Positions 27,772-38,627 are shown, numbered from the stretch's first letter. The stretch: DNA of 64,000 nt from Channallabes apus (GCA_030522415.1 CM060121.1:21870642-21934641); one strand, 5' to 3'. Notes: generated by a model not told the origin, from the sequence alone. Numbers and translations: made by a program.

Positions 27772-28173
27772 GGCATTGATGGCTCAGGGGTAAGTTTCTC
27801 ACCTGCCATGCGGAAGACTGGGGTTCAATTCCCAGCCACTGGATGCAGTGCTGGTACCAATTTAAGCCTTTATTTGTTACATGTACATTACTGCACAGTG
27901 AAATTCTTTTTTTGCATATCCCAGAGTAACTGTGGTCAGAGCACATGGTAGCGCCTCGGAGCAGCTAGGGTTAAGGGAGTTGCTAAAGGGCCCAACAATG
28001 GTGACCTGGCGGACCTGGGACTCGACCTGCCGACATTCTAATCGGTAACTAAGTGCCTTAACCCTCTGAACTACCACTGCGCCCAAATGGGAGGATTGCA
28101 TCAGAAAGTGCATGAGATGAGATGGTCTGTGGCAACCCCTCGATGGGAGCAGCCAAAAGACTAACAACAAGTT
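27772..28173 (+). mobile_element. tRNA-headed SINE with RTE-type 3' tail, interrupted
   Basis: The head has an A-box-like word TGGCTCAGGGGTAAG (27779-27793) and a B-box-like word GGTTCAATTCC (27822-27832). The body resumes at about 28085, after an inserted second SINE, and ends with GTGGCAACCCCT, GGGAGCAGCC and AAAAGAC followed by a (CAA)-like tail. The same words occur at the 3' end of the RTE element at 36343-36405 (GTGGCGACCCCT, GGGAACAGCC, GAAAGAC). That is the usual relation between a SINE and the LINE that mobilises it. Confidence 0.8.
27860..28083 (-). mobile_element. SINE nested inside another SINE
   Basis: On the minus strand it begins (near 28083) with a tRNA-like head, GCAGTGGTAGTTCAGAGGG, and a B-box-like GGTCGAGTCCC. 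It then has GGGCCCTTTAGCAACTCCC and runs to the fish repeat ending GTAATGTACATGTAACAAA. It separates the head and tail of the plus-strand SINE. The exact junctions and duplication are uncertain. Confidence 0.65.
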
Positions 28174-28656
28174 GCCATAAACTATTTTTATTGTTCAAAC
28201 ATTAATAGCAACTAGCATTAAAGGGTAAATCAGACTGAGTTCTTCAAACAATATTTAGTTACTCTTACTCTACACAATGTCTACAGTATTCAGGAGTTAC
28301 TATTTAGAAACCATTCTGTACTGTGCTATACAAAATACATCTGCCCAGTCATTTGCTAAGTGCTATTTTTATAAAATGGAAGAATCAAAGAGTAACAACA
28401 GGTCCTCATTGAAACAGTATGAAATAGTACATAGCGAAGCATATAAAAAAATGCATAGCATATAAAAATAATCAATCCATAGTTGCTTAATTTACTACAG
28501 AGTAGTGCTCATTGTCAAGTGTCAGGTAGAGTGGTGCAAAGCATGCTGCCACTGGTCTCTAGTGCAGTAGAAACATGTTTTCTGTGATGATTAATCACAC
28601 TTCATTGTTCTGTAGACTGATGGGTGAAACTTGGTTTGGTGGATCCCTGAAGAAAG

Positions 28657-29020
28657 CTCACTCACTCTCACTCATCATCTATACCGTTTTTTCCTGTATT
28701 CAATAACCGCGACACCGCAGGGACCTGGAACCTATCCCAGGAGGCTTAGGGCACGAGGCAGGGTACACCCTGGACAGGGTGCCAATTCATCGTAGGGCAC
28801 ACACATACACACCCTCACACACCCATTCACACACTATGGTCAATTTTGGGAACATCAATTAGCCTAATCTGCATATCTTTGGACTGTGAGACGAAACCGG
28901 AGTACCCGGAGGAAACCCACCAAGCACAGGGAGAACAGCAAACTTCATACACACAGAGACGGGAATCGGACCCGGACCTTGGAGGTGCAAGGCGACAGTG
29001 CTAACCACTATGTAGCACAT
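28657..29020 (-). mobile_element. tRNA-derived SINE (abundant type), nearly full length
   Basis: It contains, in order, GGGTACACCCTGGACAG, CAATTAGCCTAATCTGCAT, GAGGAAACCCACCAAGCAC and GGAGGTGCAAGGCGACAGTG. The last is the antisense tRNA-like head (CACTGTCGCCTTGCACCTCC). The same order occurs at 33781-34158, 36660-36962 (opposite strand) and 51655-51964. One segment near 28701-28721 departs from the other copies (see findings). Confidence 0.85.
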
Positions 29021-29040
29021 AAAGACATTTTAGACAAGTG

Positions 29041-29330
29041 TTGCCTATAACTTTGGGGGAAGGCCCTTTGATGTTCTAGCATGAAAAGTGCCCCTTTTCA
29101 CAAACATATGATTTGATCAGTCTGGAACGGAAGAACTCGAGTTGCCCACATAGAGCCCGGATCTTAGCCCCACTTGATGGCCCTCATCAACCTCAAAAAT
29201 GCTCATTTGACTGAAGGGCTTTCAAATCTATACATCCATACTGCCACTAGCTTTGGAATGAGATGCCCAATAGACTTCTAAAGGGGTAATGGTCATGTGT
29301 CTTTATATACTTTTGGTCATATAGTGCAGA
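29041..29330 (+). mobile_element. Tc1-like transposon relic (3' part)
   Basis: Around 29130-29185 a broken frame reads ELPT*SPDLSPT*WP, matching the WPAQSPDLNPIEHLW region of Tc1 transposases. The right end, 'acttttggtcatatagtgca', is a typical terminal word of Tc1-like elements in fish. Stops show it is dead. Confidence 0.65.
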
Positions 29331-30187
29331 AATTAAGCACAGGATCACTGGGCTGTGCTTGAGATTTGGTCATATTACAGTAATAAACCAGATCAATAAG
29401 CTAGATTAACCAAAAACAATGTCAGCTCTTCAATTATCTCATATCAATTGTATCAGTCACCAATTCCACAGTTTACATGCAGGTTCCCAAGGAATCTAAT
29501 ATTCTTCATCCAAAGCACTTTAGAGCCTCATCTCAGTTATTTAATCCTCTAAAAATATAGGTTTTTAAACACATTGGGTGGTTTTATTCTTTGAAAACTA
29601 TATTTATTCAATGAAACATAAGTGAACAGCGCTTCACTGGTCATTATGGAAATTTTCACTAGTGCTAAAGCAGAGCTCTCAGAAGGAGAGAGCGTTTTCA
29701 GCTCTTCTCTGTGTCACTTCCTCTGTGAAATATCACTATGTCCCTCGACACTCAGAGTTGCTGGCTTACATGAATAATGGGGTAATTAACTCAATCATGG
29801 TGCTTGTGCCAGTGATAAATTTTGTTATTACTCCTTCTTTGCTCTCCACACATTCCATATCAGAATTCTTTCCTCTACATTACCCCAGCATACGCATACC
29901 TAAACACACACACACACACACCTATTTAGCAAATCTTTGTGTTGAAATTTTAGCTGGTTATCAGCATTTCAATCATGTATGCCATTTACTTTGCACTCCC
30001 TCATATACACACACATATTTCTGCAGATCTGTGTGCAGCATGTTCTGTTTTAGAGTTTTACTCTAGTCCAGCTGTATTTCCCTCTCTCATGTTCCCAACA
30101 TGATCCAGATTAGTCACAAAGCTGATTAGAATAAAAACAAAGAAGGCTTCTGTTATGCATATTTAACTACTTTAACTGAAGCATTTA
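29331..30187. other. Non-coding DNA, possible conserved block
   Basis: The 29637-29830 segment is complex and GC-balanced with a GGGGTAATTAACTC word, compatible with a homeodomain-rich non-coding element. A short (CA)n lies at about 29905-29921. The 134-codon frame here is not convincing. Confidence 0.3.
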
Positions 30188-30378
30188 AATTTACATTTAG
30201 GCATTTGGCAGACGCTCTTATCCAGAGCGACTTACATTTTTATCTCATTATACATCTGAGCAGTTGAGGATTAAGGGCCTTGCTCAGTGGCCCAACAGTG
30301 GCAACTTGGTGGTTGTGGGGTTTGAACCTGGGATCTTCCGAACCGTAGTCCAATGCCTTAACCACTGAGCTACCCCTG
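30188..30378 (-). mobile_element. tRNA-derived SINE, near-full copy
   Basis: The minus strand starts with the tRNA-like head GGGTAGCTCAGTGGTTAAGG, then a B-box region GGTTCAAACCCC, and ends with CTCTGGATAAGAGCGTCTGC. It differs at only about four to five positions from the plus-strand copy at 58417-58600. Confidence 0.9.
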
Positions 30379-30618
30379 GGTAGACCTGAGAGATTCTTTA
30401 GTACAAGTATAAACGATTTAGGAAGTTATTTCTAGATATGTTTTATGCCTCTTTTTAAAGTTAAGTACAGTAACAACTAGTTGAAGCTTTTCTATGAGGT
30501 TATATAAATTTTTAAATCTAGAGAAAGTTTCAGAAAGTCAGAGAGGAGAAGCTGCTCGTTTCATACCAAAGTCTGATTAATTGCTTGTGTTGAATATGCA
30601 AAATTATGCTCTCTCTTC

Positions 30619-30733
<115 letters not shown>

Positions 30734-31264
30734 TGCATGTGTGTGTGTGGACATGCTTTTATATCATGTTGGGTACCAAATGTCCCCACAAGGATGGAAT
30801 ATCAGCTTGTGGGTCCTGATCCATGCATCATTTGTTTAAAATAAATTCATAATGATTTCCAAGGTGAGGGTTAGTACAGTATTAGGTTTCGGTGTAGCAT
30901 AGCATTTATTAGCTGCATTAAAAATGTGATGGAAGGTGCTCACAAAGATGGTAAGACAGTTGTTCTTTTACACATATGTATGTTTTACTGATTTATTTAT
31001 TTATTCATGCTTAACTCCTTTTTATTATTTTACTGGTTAAAATGGAAAGCTAGAACTCAAGATTTTTACACCGCACCGTTTGCCTCCATTTAGAACAAGA
31101 CTTGAATCTGAACAGGATAAAGTCTTTTTGGTCTTTCACACTTCAAAAGCTCTTGATAAAAGAACTATAAAGACCAACAAAAGAGCAAAGACCATCTTAC
31201 TTTTTCCTCTTGACTGCAACCCAAGCACAAGATTAGATATAGGCTTGTCCCTTCATCCACATAA

Positions 31265-31274
31265 CACACACACA

Positions 31275-31336
<62 letters not shown>
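31265..31336. repeat. (CA)n microsatellite
   Basis: About 72 bp of CA with one CTCA interruption. Confidence 0.96.
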
Positions 31337-31338
<2 letters not shown>

Positions 31339-33705
31339 GTGTGTATAAGTAATTAATAAAAATGTATATATACAGTCTACACACCTGTGGTAAAAAAATA
31401 AAAATAAACTACTATAAATCACAAGCAATGCGCACCCTTAACTAATATTTCTGTAATATTTCTTTCTTTAGGTTTATCAGGTCTATCAGTTTAGTGCATC
31501 TTGATTTGGCAACATTGTCCCATTTTCATTTGTAAACATACTTCAAATATGTCAAACTTTGAGTTGATATCTAGGCCTGCTTCAAGTCATTCCACGGTTG
31601 TTGTTGTTTTTTTTTACCAGAATGTAGATCTGTACTTTGAACGGGCCATTCCAAAACATTGATCTACTTCTTCTAAATGCACAACCTATTTGTTTAGTAC
31701 TGCTGCTTGGCATCTCTTACTGTATCTTAAACTATTTCCATTCTTTGGCAGTGCTGTTTCTCTTTGAAGGTTAATCAGCTGATTGAAGATACAGAAGCAA
31801 TGTCATGTGTCATCATCTTGCATGACTAAAAAAAAAAAATTGCCACGGATGGATCTTCACACAAGACTGATATTCCTCTTGGGTAATAGGGCATGGGGGT
31901 GATGCAGGCAGACAGAGTAACCTTACAGTGTAATTTATACCAAGCTTTAAAGTACATGCATAGCAGACATTTTCGCTCATTTCGTGCAATCAAACCATTA
32001 CACAAGAAGCCTGCTATTAGAAGCTACTTGAATGGAAATAAATAAAGCATGAATTACTTAGGCTATTTACTTAAGAAATCTGTCTACTTTACATGGTTTC
32101 AAGTTTTCCATACCACTACCTAATCCCACACATGAAAAGTTTGACTTATCTGAGAAGTTGGATCCTTCAAAGAGGGAAAAAATGCTTGTCCCTAGGACTG
32201 GAGTTCAGATCCCCTGTTCAATGCATTTGAGTTTAGCTGTAAGACAGTCTATGGCATAGTGATTTAATGATGGTTTAATCTATACAATCAGACATTCACA
32301 TGTACACTTTATTCAACATCACAGTTCCTCTGAATGTCAACTTCTTTGTCTTACAGATCATATTGGAATTATTCCAGTCAGGGATTATAGTTCATAACAG
32401 AATTTAGGTACCAATAGTTAGTTTTTAATTAAACTTACATAATTGCACATTTGTCCGGGTACCCAGTCTCCTGGGATGGGCTCCAAGCCCCCGCGACCCT
32501 GTATACAGAATAAAGCGGTATATACTGTAAGTGAGTGAAAGAAATGGTTAAAAATATTCAAGATTCTATTTTGGGTCCCATTTAAATGTAAGCCATGGTA
32601 ACTGCTTCATAGAACTGGTCAGGTTTTTCACCTGTCTAATCTCTTCTTTAGAAGACAAGTATATGTTCAGAAGACACACTGATGAATTTGATCATAATCG
32701 GAATATAAGCTCAAAGTATAGCCCATGCCAGTTTGAATACATGTTTTTTTATGCCTAGATACTATTGTTAAAGAGGCCGTATCCAACTAGATCATTGCCA
32801 ATGATCTTAATTTTCCACACCCAGGCCTGATTTCTGTCAGACCAAGTAATCACTTAAATAGAACCTGTCTATTGTCTGACAAAGAAGCATGCTAAAAGAA
32901 AAAGCAGCACGTCATGCTGCGATCTAAAGAAATTCAAAAACAGACGAGAAACAAAGTAATTGGCATGTATCAGTCTGGAAAGGAAATATAGATAAATATC
33001 ACTGTTGACAGTCATCTTTTTTATCACAAATGCAAATGTCCTTAGTATAAAAAACAAAGAATTGTTGTTCCAATTCTTTTGGAGAGAACAGGTATGTTGG
33101 AGTACACAAATTATGATGATTTAGAAAGATATAGTGCGATTTATTGAAATACTGACATATTTGGTTTAACGAGTCAGAGAAACATAGAACATTTCTATCT
33201 ATGATAATTATAATTATTAATATACATAAAATAATAGAACTTACCTAATTATAGAACCTATATAGAACTTTGTTATAGAACAACAAATCTGTGACAGTGC
33301 AGAAAGGCCCAACTAATTACAGGAGACTTCCCCTAAGAAGAATCAATGACTGTCTGACAACATGAATGAGATTAAATGGAGGTTTGAAAAGCTCACTCAG
33401 CTTGCTCCACAAACTCATTTAATTAAACCAGTCATAGAGCCTTCCTTCCTCCCCTAGCATAACACTACTGGCACTCAACCTGCAATAAAGATCTGTGAAG
33501 AAGACAAACAATGTGCCTTTAAGGGGTAAATGACCCATCCAAAAGAGGTGCAATCACCTGCACTCTAAAAAATGGCATTTTGAATCCTGATGATGCCACA
33601 ACTATCATTGTTAATCGAAGGTAATCGGGCAAGGGTGGAATGACAGACCACTTCTTGGCAAACAAAGAAGCCAGTGCTAATCATCAAGCCACCATTCCAT
33701 CAAAT
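31337..33705. other. Unassigned DNA with a SINE fragment
   Basis: Apart from the SINE 3' end at 32455-32530, no gene or repeat is recognised. Confidence 0.4.
32455..32530 (+). mobile_element. SINE 3'-end fragment
   Basis: The words CTCCTGGGATGGGCTCCAAG, CGCGACCCTG and AAAGCGGTATA match the antisense of the 3' end of the abundant SINE type (compare 33790-33870). Confidence 0.75.
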
Positions 33706-34198
33706 AATATAATATAATATAATATAATATAATATAATATAATATAATATAATATAATATAATATAATATAATATAATATTCATTCATTCATTCATCTTC
33801 TATACCGCTTTATCCTGTATTTAGGGTCGCGAGGACCTGGAGCCTATCCCAGGAGACTCTGGGCACAAGGCAGGGTACACCCTGGACAGCGTGCCAATCC
33901 ATCGCAGAGCACACACTCATACACACACACTCACACTCATTCACACACCATGGTCAATTTGGGAACGCCAATTAGCCTAATCTGCATGTCTTTGGATTGT
34001 GGGAGGAAACCGGAGTACCTGGAGGAAACCCACCAAGCACGGGGAGAACATGCAAACTCCATGCACACAGAGACGGGAATCAAGCCTAGCCGGGAATCGA
34101 ACCCGGACCCTGGAGGTGCAAGGCGACAGTGCTAACCACTACACCACCGTGCCGCCCATAATATAATATAATATAATATAATATAATATAATATAATA
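33706..34198. repeat. (AATAT)n pentanucleotide array split by a SINE
   Basis: About 75 bp of AATAT units (33706-33780), then a 378-bp SINE, then about 40 bp more of the same units (34159-34198). Confidence 0.92.
33781..34158 (-). mobile_element. tRNA-derived SINE, full-length-like
   Basis: The left end carries the (TTCA)n tail of the minus-strand element and the TTCTATACCGCTTTATCCTG terminus. The right end carries the antisense tRNA-like head, CGACAGTGCTAACCACTAC. It is the best-preserved copy of this family here and sits within the pentanucleotide array. Confidence 0.9.
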
Positions 34199-34340
34199 GG
34201 ATGGTGGCATAGTGGTGTCTACCTCCTAGCGCCTTGTTCCTCCAGGGTCTGGGTTCATTTCCCACCTCAAACCTGTGTGCATGGAGTTTGCACGTTCTCC
34301 CTATGCTTGTTGGGTTTCGTACAGGTACTCTGGTTATAGC
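34198..34340 (+). mobile_element. SINE head fragment
   Basis: ATGGTGGCATAGTGGTGTCTA followed by TGTGTGCATGGAGTTTGCAC matches the 5' half of the abundant SINE, in plus orientation. The 3' half is missing and Tc1-like sequence follows. Confidence 0.75.
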
Positions 34341-34344
34341 ACCA

Positions 34345-34610
34345 GAACTTTAAGTACTGCAAATTGCAAGGTGGGGCCTCCATCAATTGGGCTCTGTTAA
34401 ATTAAGATCTGGGGAATTTCAACGCCAGAGTAACAACCTTGAATTCTTTGCCAGCTAAGCCTCATACATATCAAGCTGTGATGCTGATACCTTTTTATCA
34501 TGGCTAGCATTAAGTTCTTTTCAACAATTTGTGCCACATTAGTTTTTTCTATGTAATCAGACAGATTTGCTGCTCACAGGCAAAAATGAGCTTTGGGTGT
34601 TGATTAACCT
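34345..34610 (-). mobile_element. Internally deleted Tc1-like relic
   Basis: TTGCAAGGTGGGGCCTCCAT, GAGATCTGGGGAATTT and the later CAACAATTTGTGCCACATTA correspond to separated parts of an antisense Tc1-like transposase gene family common in fish. The family resembles the longer copy at 60316-61292. The central part is missing. Confidence 0.55.
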
Positions 34611-34707
34611 GTTTATAACATACATACATTAGATTACTGTATTAATTGTGCACTATTTACCAGTGCTCTTGGGTCATATTTAATGTGCAATAATTTATTC
34701 AAAATCT

Positions 34708-36405
34708 GTACAGGTTGGCGAGGCAGAAAGATAGAGATGGGAAGGATGTGCAGCAGGTTAGAGTGATTAAAGATAGAGATGGAAATGTACTGACAGATGC
34801 CAGGAGGGTAATGGGAAGATGGAAGGAGTACTTTGAGGAGTTGATGAATGAGGAAAACGAAAGAGAACAAAGAGTAGAAGAGGTGACTGTTGTGGAGCAG
34901 GAAGTAGCAAATATTAGTAAAAGTGAGGTGAGAAGGGCGTTGAAGAGGATGAAGAGTGGAAAGGCTGTTGGTCCTGATGACATACCTGTGGAGGTATGGA
35001 ATTGCTTAGGACAGGTGGCAGTAGAGTTTCTGACTAGTTTGTTTAACGAGATCTTGGAGAGTGAGAGGATTCCAGAGGAATGGAGGAGAAGTATATTGGT
35101 GCCGATTTTTAAGAACAAGGGAGATGTGCAGAGCTGTGGCAATTACAGAGGCATAAAGGTAATGAGCCATACAATGAAGCTGTGGGAAAGAGTAGTGGAA
35201 GCTAGGTTAAGGGCAGAGGTGAGAATTTGTGAGCAGCAATATGGTTTTATGCCTAGAAAGAGTACATCAGATGCAGTATTTGCTTTGAGGATGCTGATGG
35301 AGAAGTACAGAGAAGGTAATAAAGAGTTGTATTGTGTCTTTGTAGATCTAGAGAAAGCGTACGACAGGGTGCCGAGAGAGGAGCTGTGGTGTTGTATGAG
35401 GAAGTCTGGAGTGGCAGAGAAGTATGTTAGAGTGGTGCAGGACATGTATGAGAGCTGTAAGACAGTGGTGAGATGTGCTGCAGGTGTGACAGAAGAGTTC
35501 AAGGTGGAGGTGGGTCTGCATCAAGGATCGGCTCTAAGCCCCTTTTTGTTTGCTCTAGTGATGGACAGGATGACAGATGAAGTTAGACAGGAGTCTCCAT
35601 GGTCTATGATGTTTGCAGATGACATTGTGCTTTGTAGCGAGAGCAGGGAGCAGGTGGAAGAAAATTTGGAGAGGTGGAGGTACGCTCTGGAAAGCAGAGG
35701 AATGAAGGTTAGCCGCAGCAAGACGGAATACATGTGTGTGAATGAGAGGGACCCAAGAGGAACAGTGAGGCTACAGGGAGCAGAGGTAAAGAAGGTGCAG
35801 GACTTTAAGTACTTAGGGTCAACGGTCGAGAGCAACGGAGAGTGTTCAAAGGAGGTGAAGAGACGAGTACAGGCAGGTTGGAATGGGTGGAGAAAAGTGT
35901 CAGGTGTGTTGTGCGATAAAAGAGTATCAGCGGGAATAAAAGGAAAGGTGTACAGGACAGTGGTGAGACCAGCAATGCTCTACGGCTTAGAGACAGTGGC
36001 ATTGAAGAAAAGACAGGAGGCAGAGCTAGAGGTAGCAGAGCTGAAGATGTTGAGGTTCTCTTTGGGAGTGACAAGGATGGATAGGATCAAGAATCAGTTC
36101 ATCAGAGGGACAACCCATGTTAGAAGTTTTGGAGATAAAGTCAGGGAGGCCAGATTGAGGTGGTTTGGACATGTTCAGAGGAGAGAGTGTGAATATATCG
36201 GTAGAAGGATGCTGAGGTTGGAACTACCAGGAAGGAGGTCTAGAGGAAGACCAAAGTGGAGATTTATGGATGCAGTGAGAGAGGACATGACGTTAGTTGG
36301 TGTGAGAAAAGAGGATGCAGAGGATAGGGTTAGATGGCGGCAGATGATCCGCTGTGGCGACCCCTGAAAGGGAACAGCCGAAAGACAAAGAAGAAGAAGA
36401 AGAAG
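34708..36405 (+). mobile_element. 5'-truncated RTE-clade LINE with perfect target-site duplication
   Basis: The element starts inside the protein-coding part and ends with GAACAGCCGAAAGAC and a (GAA)n tail, as in RTE-type LINEs. Flanks: the 16-bp word AATTTATTCAAAATCT occurs at 34692-34707 and again at 36406-36421. The first two A's of the second copy may belong to the tail, so the duplication is 14-16 bp. With the unbroken frame this marks a recent, 5'-truncated retrotransposition. Confidence 0.92.
34715..36367 (+). CDS. RTE-type reverse transcriptase fragment, open frame
   Basis: This is the C-terminal 550 residues of a non-LTR retrotransposon polyprotein, which would copy element RNA into DNA at the insertion site. 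Visible reverse-transcriptase motifs: SGKAVGPDDIPVEVW (about residues 84-98), NYRGIKVMSHTMKLWERVV, FVDLEKAYDRVP with the first catalytic Asp, GLHQGSALSPFLFALVMD, and FADD at residues 300-303 with the catalytic Asp pair, then KTEYM and FKYLGSTV. The C-terminal part ends RWFGHVQRRE and RSRGRPKWRFMDAVREDM, usual for RTE proteins. The apurinic endonuclease domain is missing. The frame is open back to the insertion edge (about 34709) and its first codon here is TTG, so there is no genuine start. It is a truncated copy and not a host gene. Confidence 0.93.
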   Translation: MARQKDRDGKDVQQVRVIKDRDGNVLTDARRVMGRWKEYFEELMNEENEREQRVEEVTVVEQEVANISKSEVRRALKRMKSGKAVGPDDIPVEVWNCLGQVAVEFLTSLFNEILESERIPEEWRRSILVPIFKNKGDVQSCGNYRGIKVMSHTMKLWERVVEARLRAEVRICEQQYGFMPRKSTSDAVFALRMLMEKYREGNKELYCVFVDLEKAYDRVPREELWCCMRKSGVAEKYVRVVQDMYESCKTVVRCAAGVTEEFKVEVGLHQGSALSPFLFALVMDRMTDEVRQESPWSMMFADDIVLCSESREQVEENLERWRYALESRGMKVSRSKTEYMCVNERDPRGTVRLQGAEVKKVQDFKYLGSTVESNGECSKEVKRRVQAGWNGWRKVSGVLCDKRVSAGIKGKVYRTVVRPAMLYGLETVALKKRQEAELEVAELKMLRFSLGVTRMDRIKNQFIRGTTHVRSFGDKVREARLRWFGHVQRRECEYIGRRMLRLELPGRRSRGRPKWRFMDAVREDMTLVGVRKEDAEDRVRWRQMIRCGDP

Positions 36406-36659
36406 AATTTATTCAAAATCTTATTTTACTTTATTATTATTATTTGCTTATTTATTAGTTTTCCTTTCTACTTGGATAAAACTATGAGCAAATGTAACCA
36501 AGAATAAGCAATTTCCCTCTGGTATTAATAGAGTTCTTTGAATCATGAGTTAACAGTTTACTGGAACTTAATTAATAATCAATAATTTTGGCTGATTAGT
36601 GAATTAAGATTTACAATAAAAGACCATAAGGAATTTACAATAAACTGGTGACCAAAAAT

Positions 36660-36962
36660 AGGTTAGCACTGTCGCCTTGCACCTCCAGCGTTGGGGTTCG
36701 ATTCCTGCCTCGGGTCTGTGTGCATGGAGTTTGCATGTTGCCCCGTGGTTGGTGGGTTTCCTCTGGGTGCTCCAGTTTCCTACCACAGTCCAATTAGGTT
36801 ACCTGGCATTGACTACATTGCCCGCAGTGTGTGAATAAGTGTGTCAGTGTGTATGTGTGTGTCCCTGATGGATTGGCACCTTATCCAGAATGTACCCCGC
36901 CTCGTTCCCCAAGTCCCCTGAGACTCCAGGCCCCCTAAAGCAGTGAAGATGATGAGTGAGTT
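36660..36962 (+). mobile_element. tRNA-derived SINE (abundant type)
   Basis: Starts GGTTAGCACTGTCGCCTTGC with GGTTCGATTCC as B-box, continues TGTGTGCATGGAGTTTGCAT and GATGGATTGGCACC, and ends GATGATGAGTGAG. It is in the opposite orientation to the copies at 28.7 and 33.8 kb. Confidence 0.85.
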
Positions 36963-37338
36963 GTAAAATATAAAGGAGAAAGAATAGATAGTCTTTATAG
37001 CTTTCTGATTGATTATTCCATATAGTTCAAAATACATTTTCATATACAGTACTGTGTATATTGGGAGACTTTTAGACCATTGGCATTTATTAATGTAAAA
37101 TTTGAGATATTGGATAAAAAGGATTACAAGCATTATTAAAATATTACCATGCTAATGATGCTTCCGATGATATTATATTTAGCATGTTGCTGCCTGATAA
37201 TAGAGCTGACTTTCTTGTAAATGTAATTTTTACATAGTTTATTTTATTATTTACCTACTTAATACTTCTTTATTCAAAAATGTAAAACCCTAAAAACCAG
37301 TTCTCTCTTTTCTGTTTTCAAGGGAGGTCTAGAAAATT

Positions 37339-37391
37339 GACATTTACATTTAGATATTTGGCAGACGCTCTTATCCAGAGCGACTTACAAA
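37339..37391 (-). mobile_element. SINE 3'-tail fragment
   Basis: ACATTTACATTTAGATATTT plus GGCAGACGCTCTTATCCAG matches only the 3' tail of the SINE at 30188-30378. Confidence 0.8.
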
Positions 37392-37665
37392 ATGCTTAAG
37401 TTTCCGTCATTGGATAGATCCTCACACTTGGTTACTAGGTTACTAAGCACAAGTCAAATACTAAAGGTTTTTTTCAATGGGAAAATAATTACTAAAATAA
37501 AGTGTAAAAAAACTGTTTTACTTGTTTTCTGCTTCCCCATATGTTGGTTGTTTTTTTTTTGTATATATGCATATCCTATAGATACTCTAATTTTATGTTC
37601 TTGTTCTGTGCCTTGTTTTGTTTGACCTGTTCTAAATGCTGAGTGTTTCAATGTCAAATTCTTTG

Positions 37666-37667
<2 letters not shown>

Positions 37668-37700
<33 letters not shown>
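37668..37700. repeat. (ATA)n microsatellite
   Basis: About 33 bp of ATA units. Confidence 0.93.
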
Positions 37701-37703
<3 letters not shown>

Positions 37704-37854
37704 GATGCTTGCGATGTCATTGCACAAGATGGAGCCTTCCTACTCCCGGGATGTGAGAGAGAACGCACGCATTCTTAGTGCGTTCAATAGTTAGTTACTA
37801 TTTCCGGTCCAGTGCCACTTTCTGAGAAGTTTATTGAGAAAATAAAATGTTTTA

Positions 37855-38430
37855 CGCCAGAATGAGCTTTGCCATTAGACAGAACAGGTTGACTTATCAA
37901 CGCCTGGAAAGATGGAATTCAATTCATTGCTGTGTGCCTCAGAGCTCTAATTCTGCAAGGTATAATTCAAAAATAAGCTTTCATTCCAGGTTCCCAGTGG
38001 ATTCTACGCTGCATGCTCTATAGGTAGCTATGATCAAAAGGGACAATATTATTCCAACAAACAGCACACAGGTGTGTAGTAGACACTTCCAAGAAAGTGA
38101 TTTTACTCTTGTGACAGTGGTTGTTGGGTCGCGGAGGATCAGTAAAGGAGATGTGCCTTTACTCTTCGCTTGGAACGATTACTCAGTGTGTGCGACATTC
38201 AGCAAATATGCCCTTCTCCAGAGTGCGAGATCGAGATGAAGTATAATGACAAAGCAACAATACAGGAGCACGATGACAGCAATAACCTCATGTCTGACTT
38301 ATGACCAGACAAACTAAAATCAAGCCTTGAAAAGGAAAATTCAGGAGCTTGAGACAAAAATGGAAACTGTTCAGTTGCAGGGTGGTTTCACAGGATCAGA
38401 CATGGATATTAAATTTCACCCCAGGTAAGT
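37855..38430 (+). pseudogene. THAP-domain transposase relic (ISL2EU-like)
   Basis: From about 37925 one frame reads HCCVPQSSNSARYNS, then FPVDSTL, a TAG stop where the invariant THAP Trp is expected, IKRD, then VCSRHFQESDF and LLFAWNDYS. This is the order of a THAP zinc finger (C2CH, FP, W, CxxHF) as found at the N-terminus of fish ISL2EU/Harbinger-like transposases with a DDE_4 catalytic domain. About 100-150 bp later another frame reads EKEIQELETKMETVQLQ then GSDMDIKFHPR, like the coiled-coil linker of those proteins. The second zinc-ligand Cys appears as Ser, there are frameshifts, and the catalytic domain is absent. A dead host THAP gene is less likely. Confidence 0.7.
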
Positions 38431-38474
38431 TAGTGAAGAAGGAAATGGTGTTGTGTTAAGGCAATGCAGCTCCA

Positions 38475-38590
38475 GAGAGAGAGAAAGAGAGAGAGAGAAG
38501 ACAGGCACAATGTATACAGAGGATGAAATAAAAGACACACACATGGGCAATAACACTGCATCAGGACCAGTCTCAGGGAGTGAGCGAGCG

Positions 38591-38627
<37 letters not shown>
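38475..38627. repeat. (GA)n tracts
   Basis: GA-rich tract at about 38475-38500 and a GCGA-led (GA)n array at about 38585-38627, flanking 85 bp of unique sequence. Confidence 0.92.

Noticed and set aside
28080..28100. tRNA gene candidates in the SINE heads (19.9, 27.8, 30.3, 58.4 kb)
   Set aside because: A- and B-box-like words are present but the arms do not fold into a complete cloverleaf and the bodies are SINEs.
34699..36074. Several minus-strand frames of 78-147 codons over the RTE
   Set aside because: Shadows of the strong plus-strand reverse-transcriptase frame.
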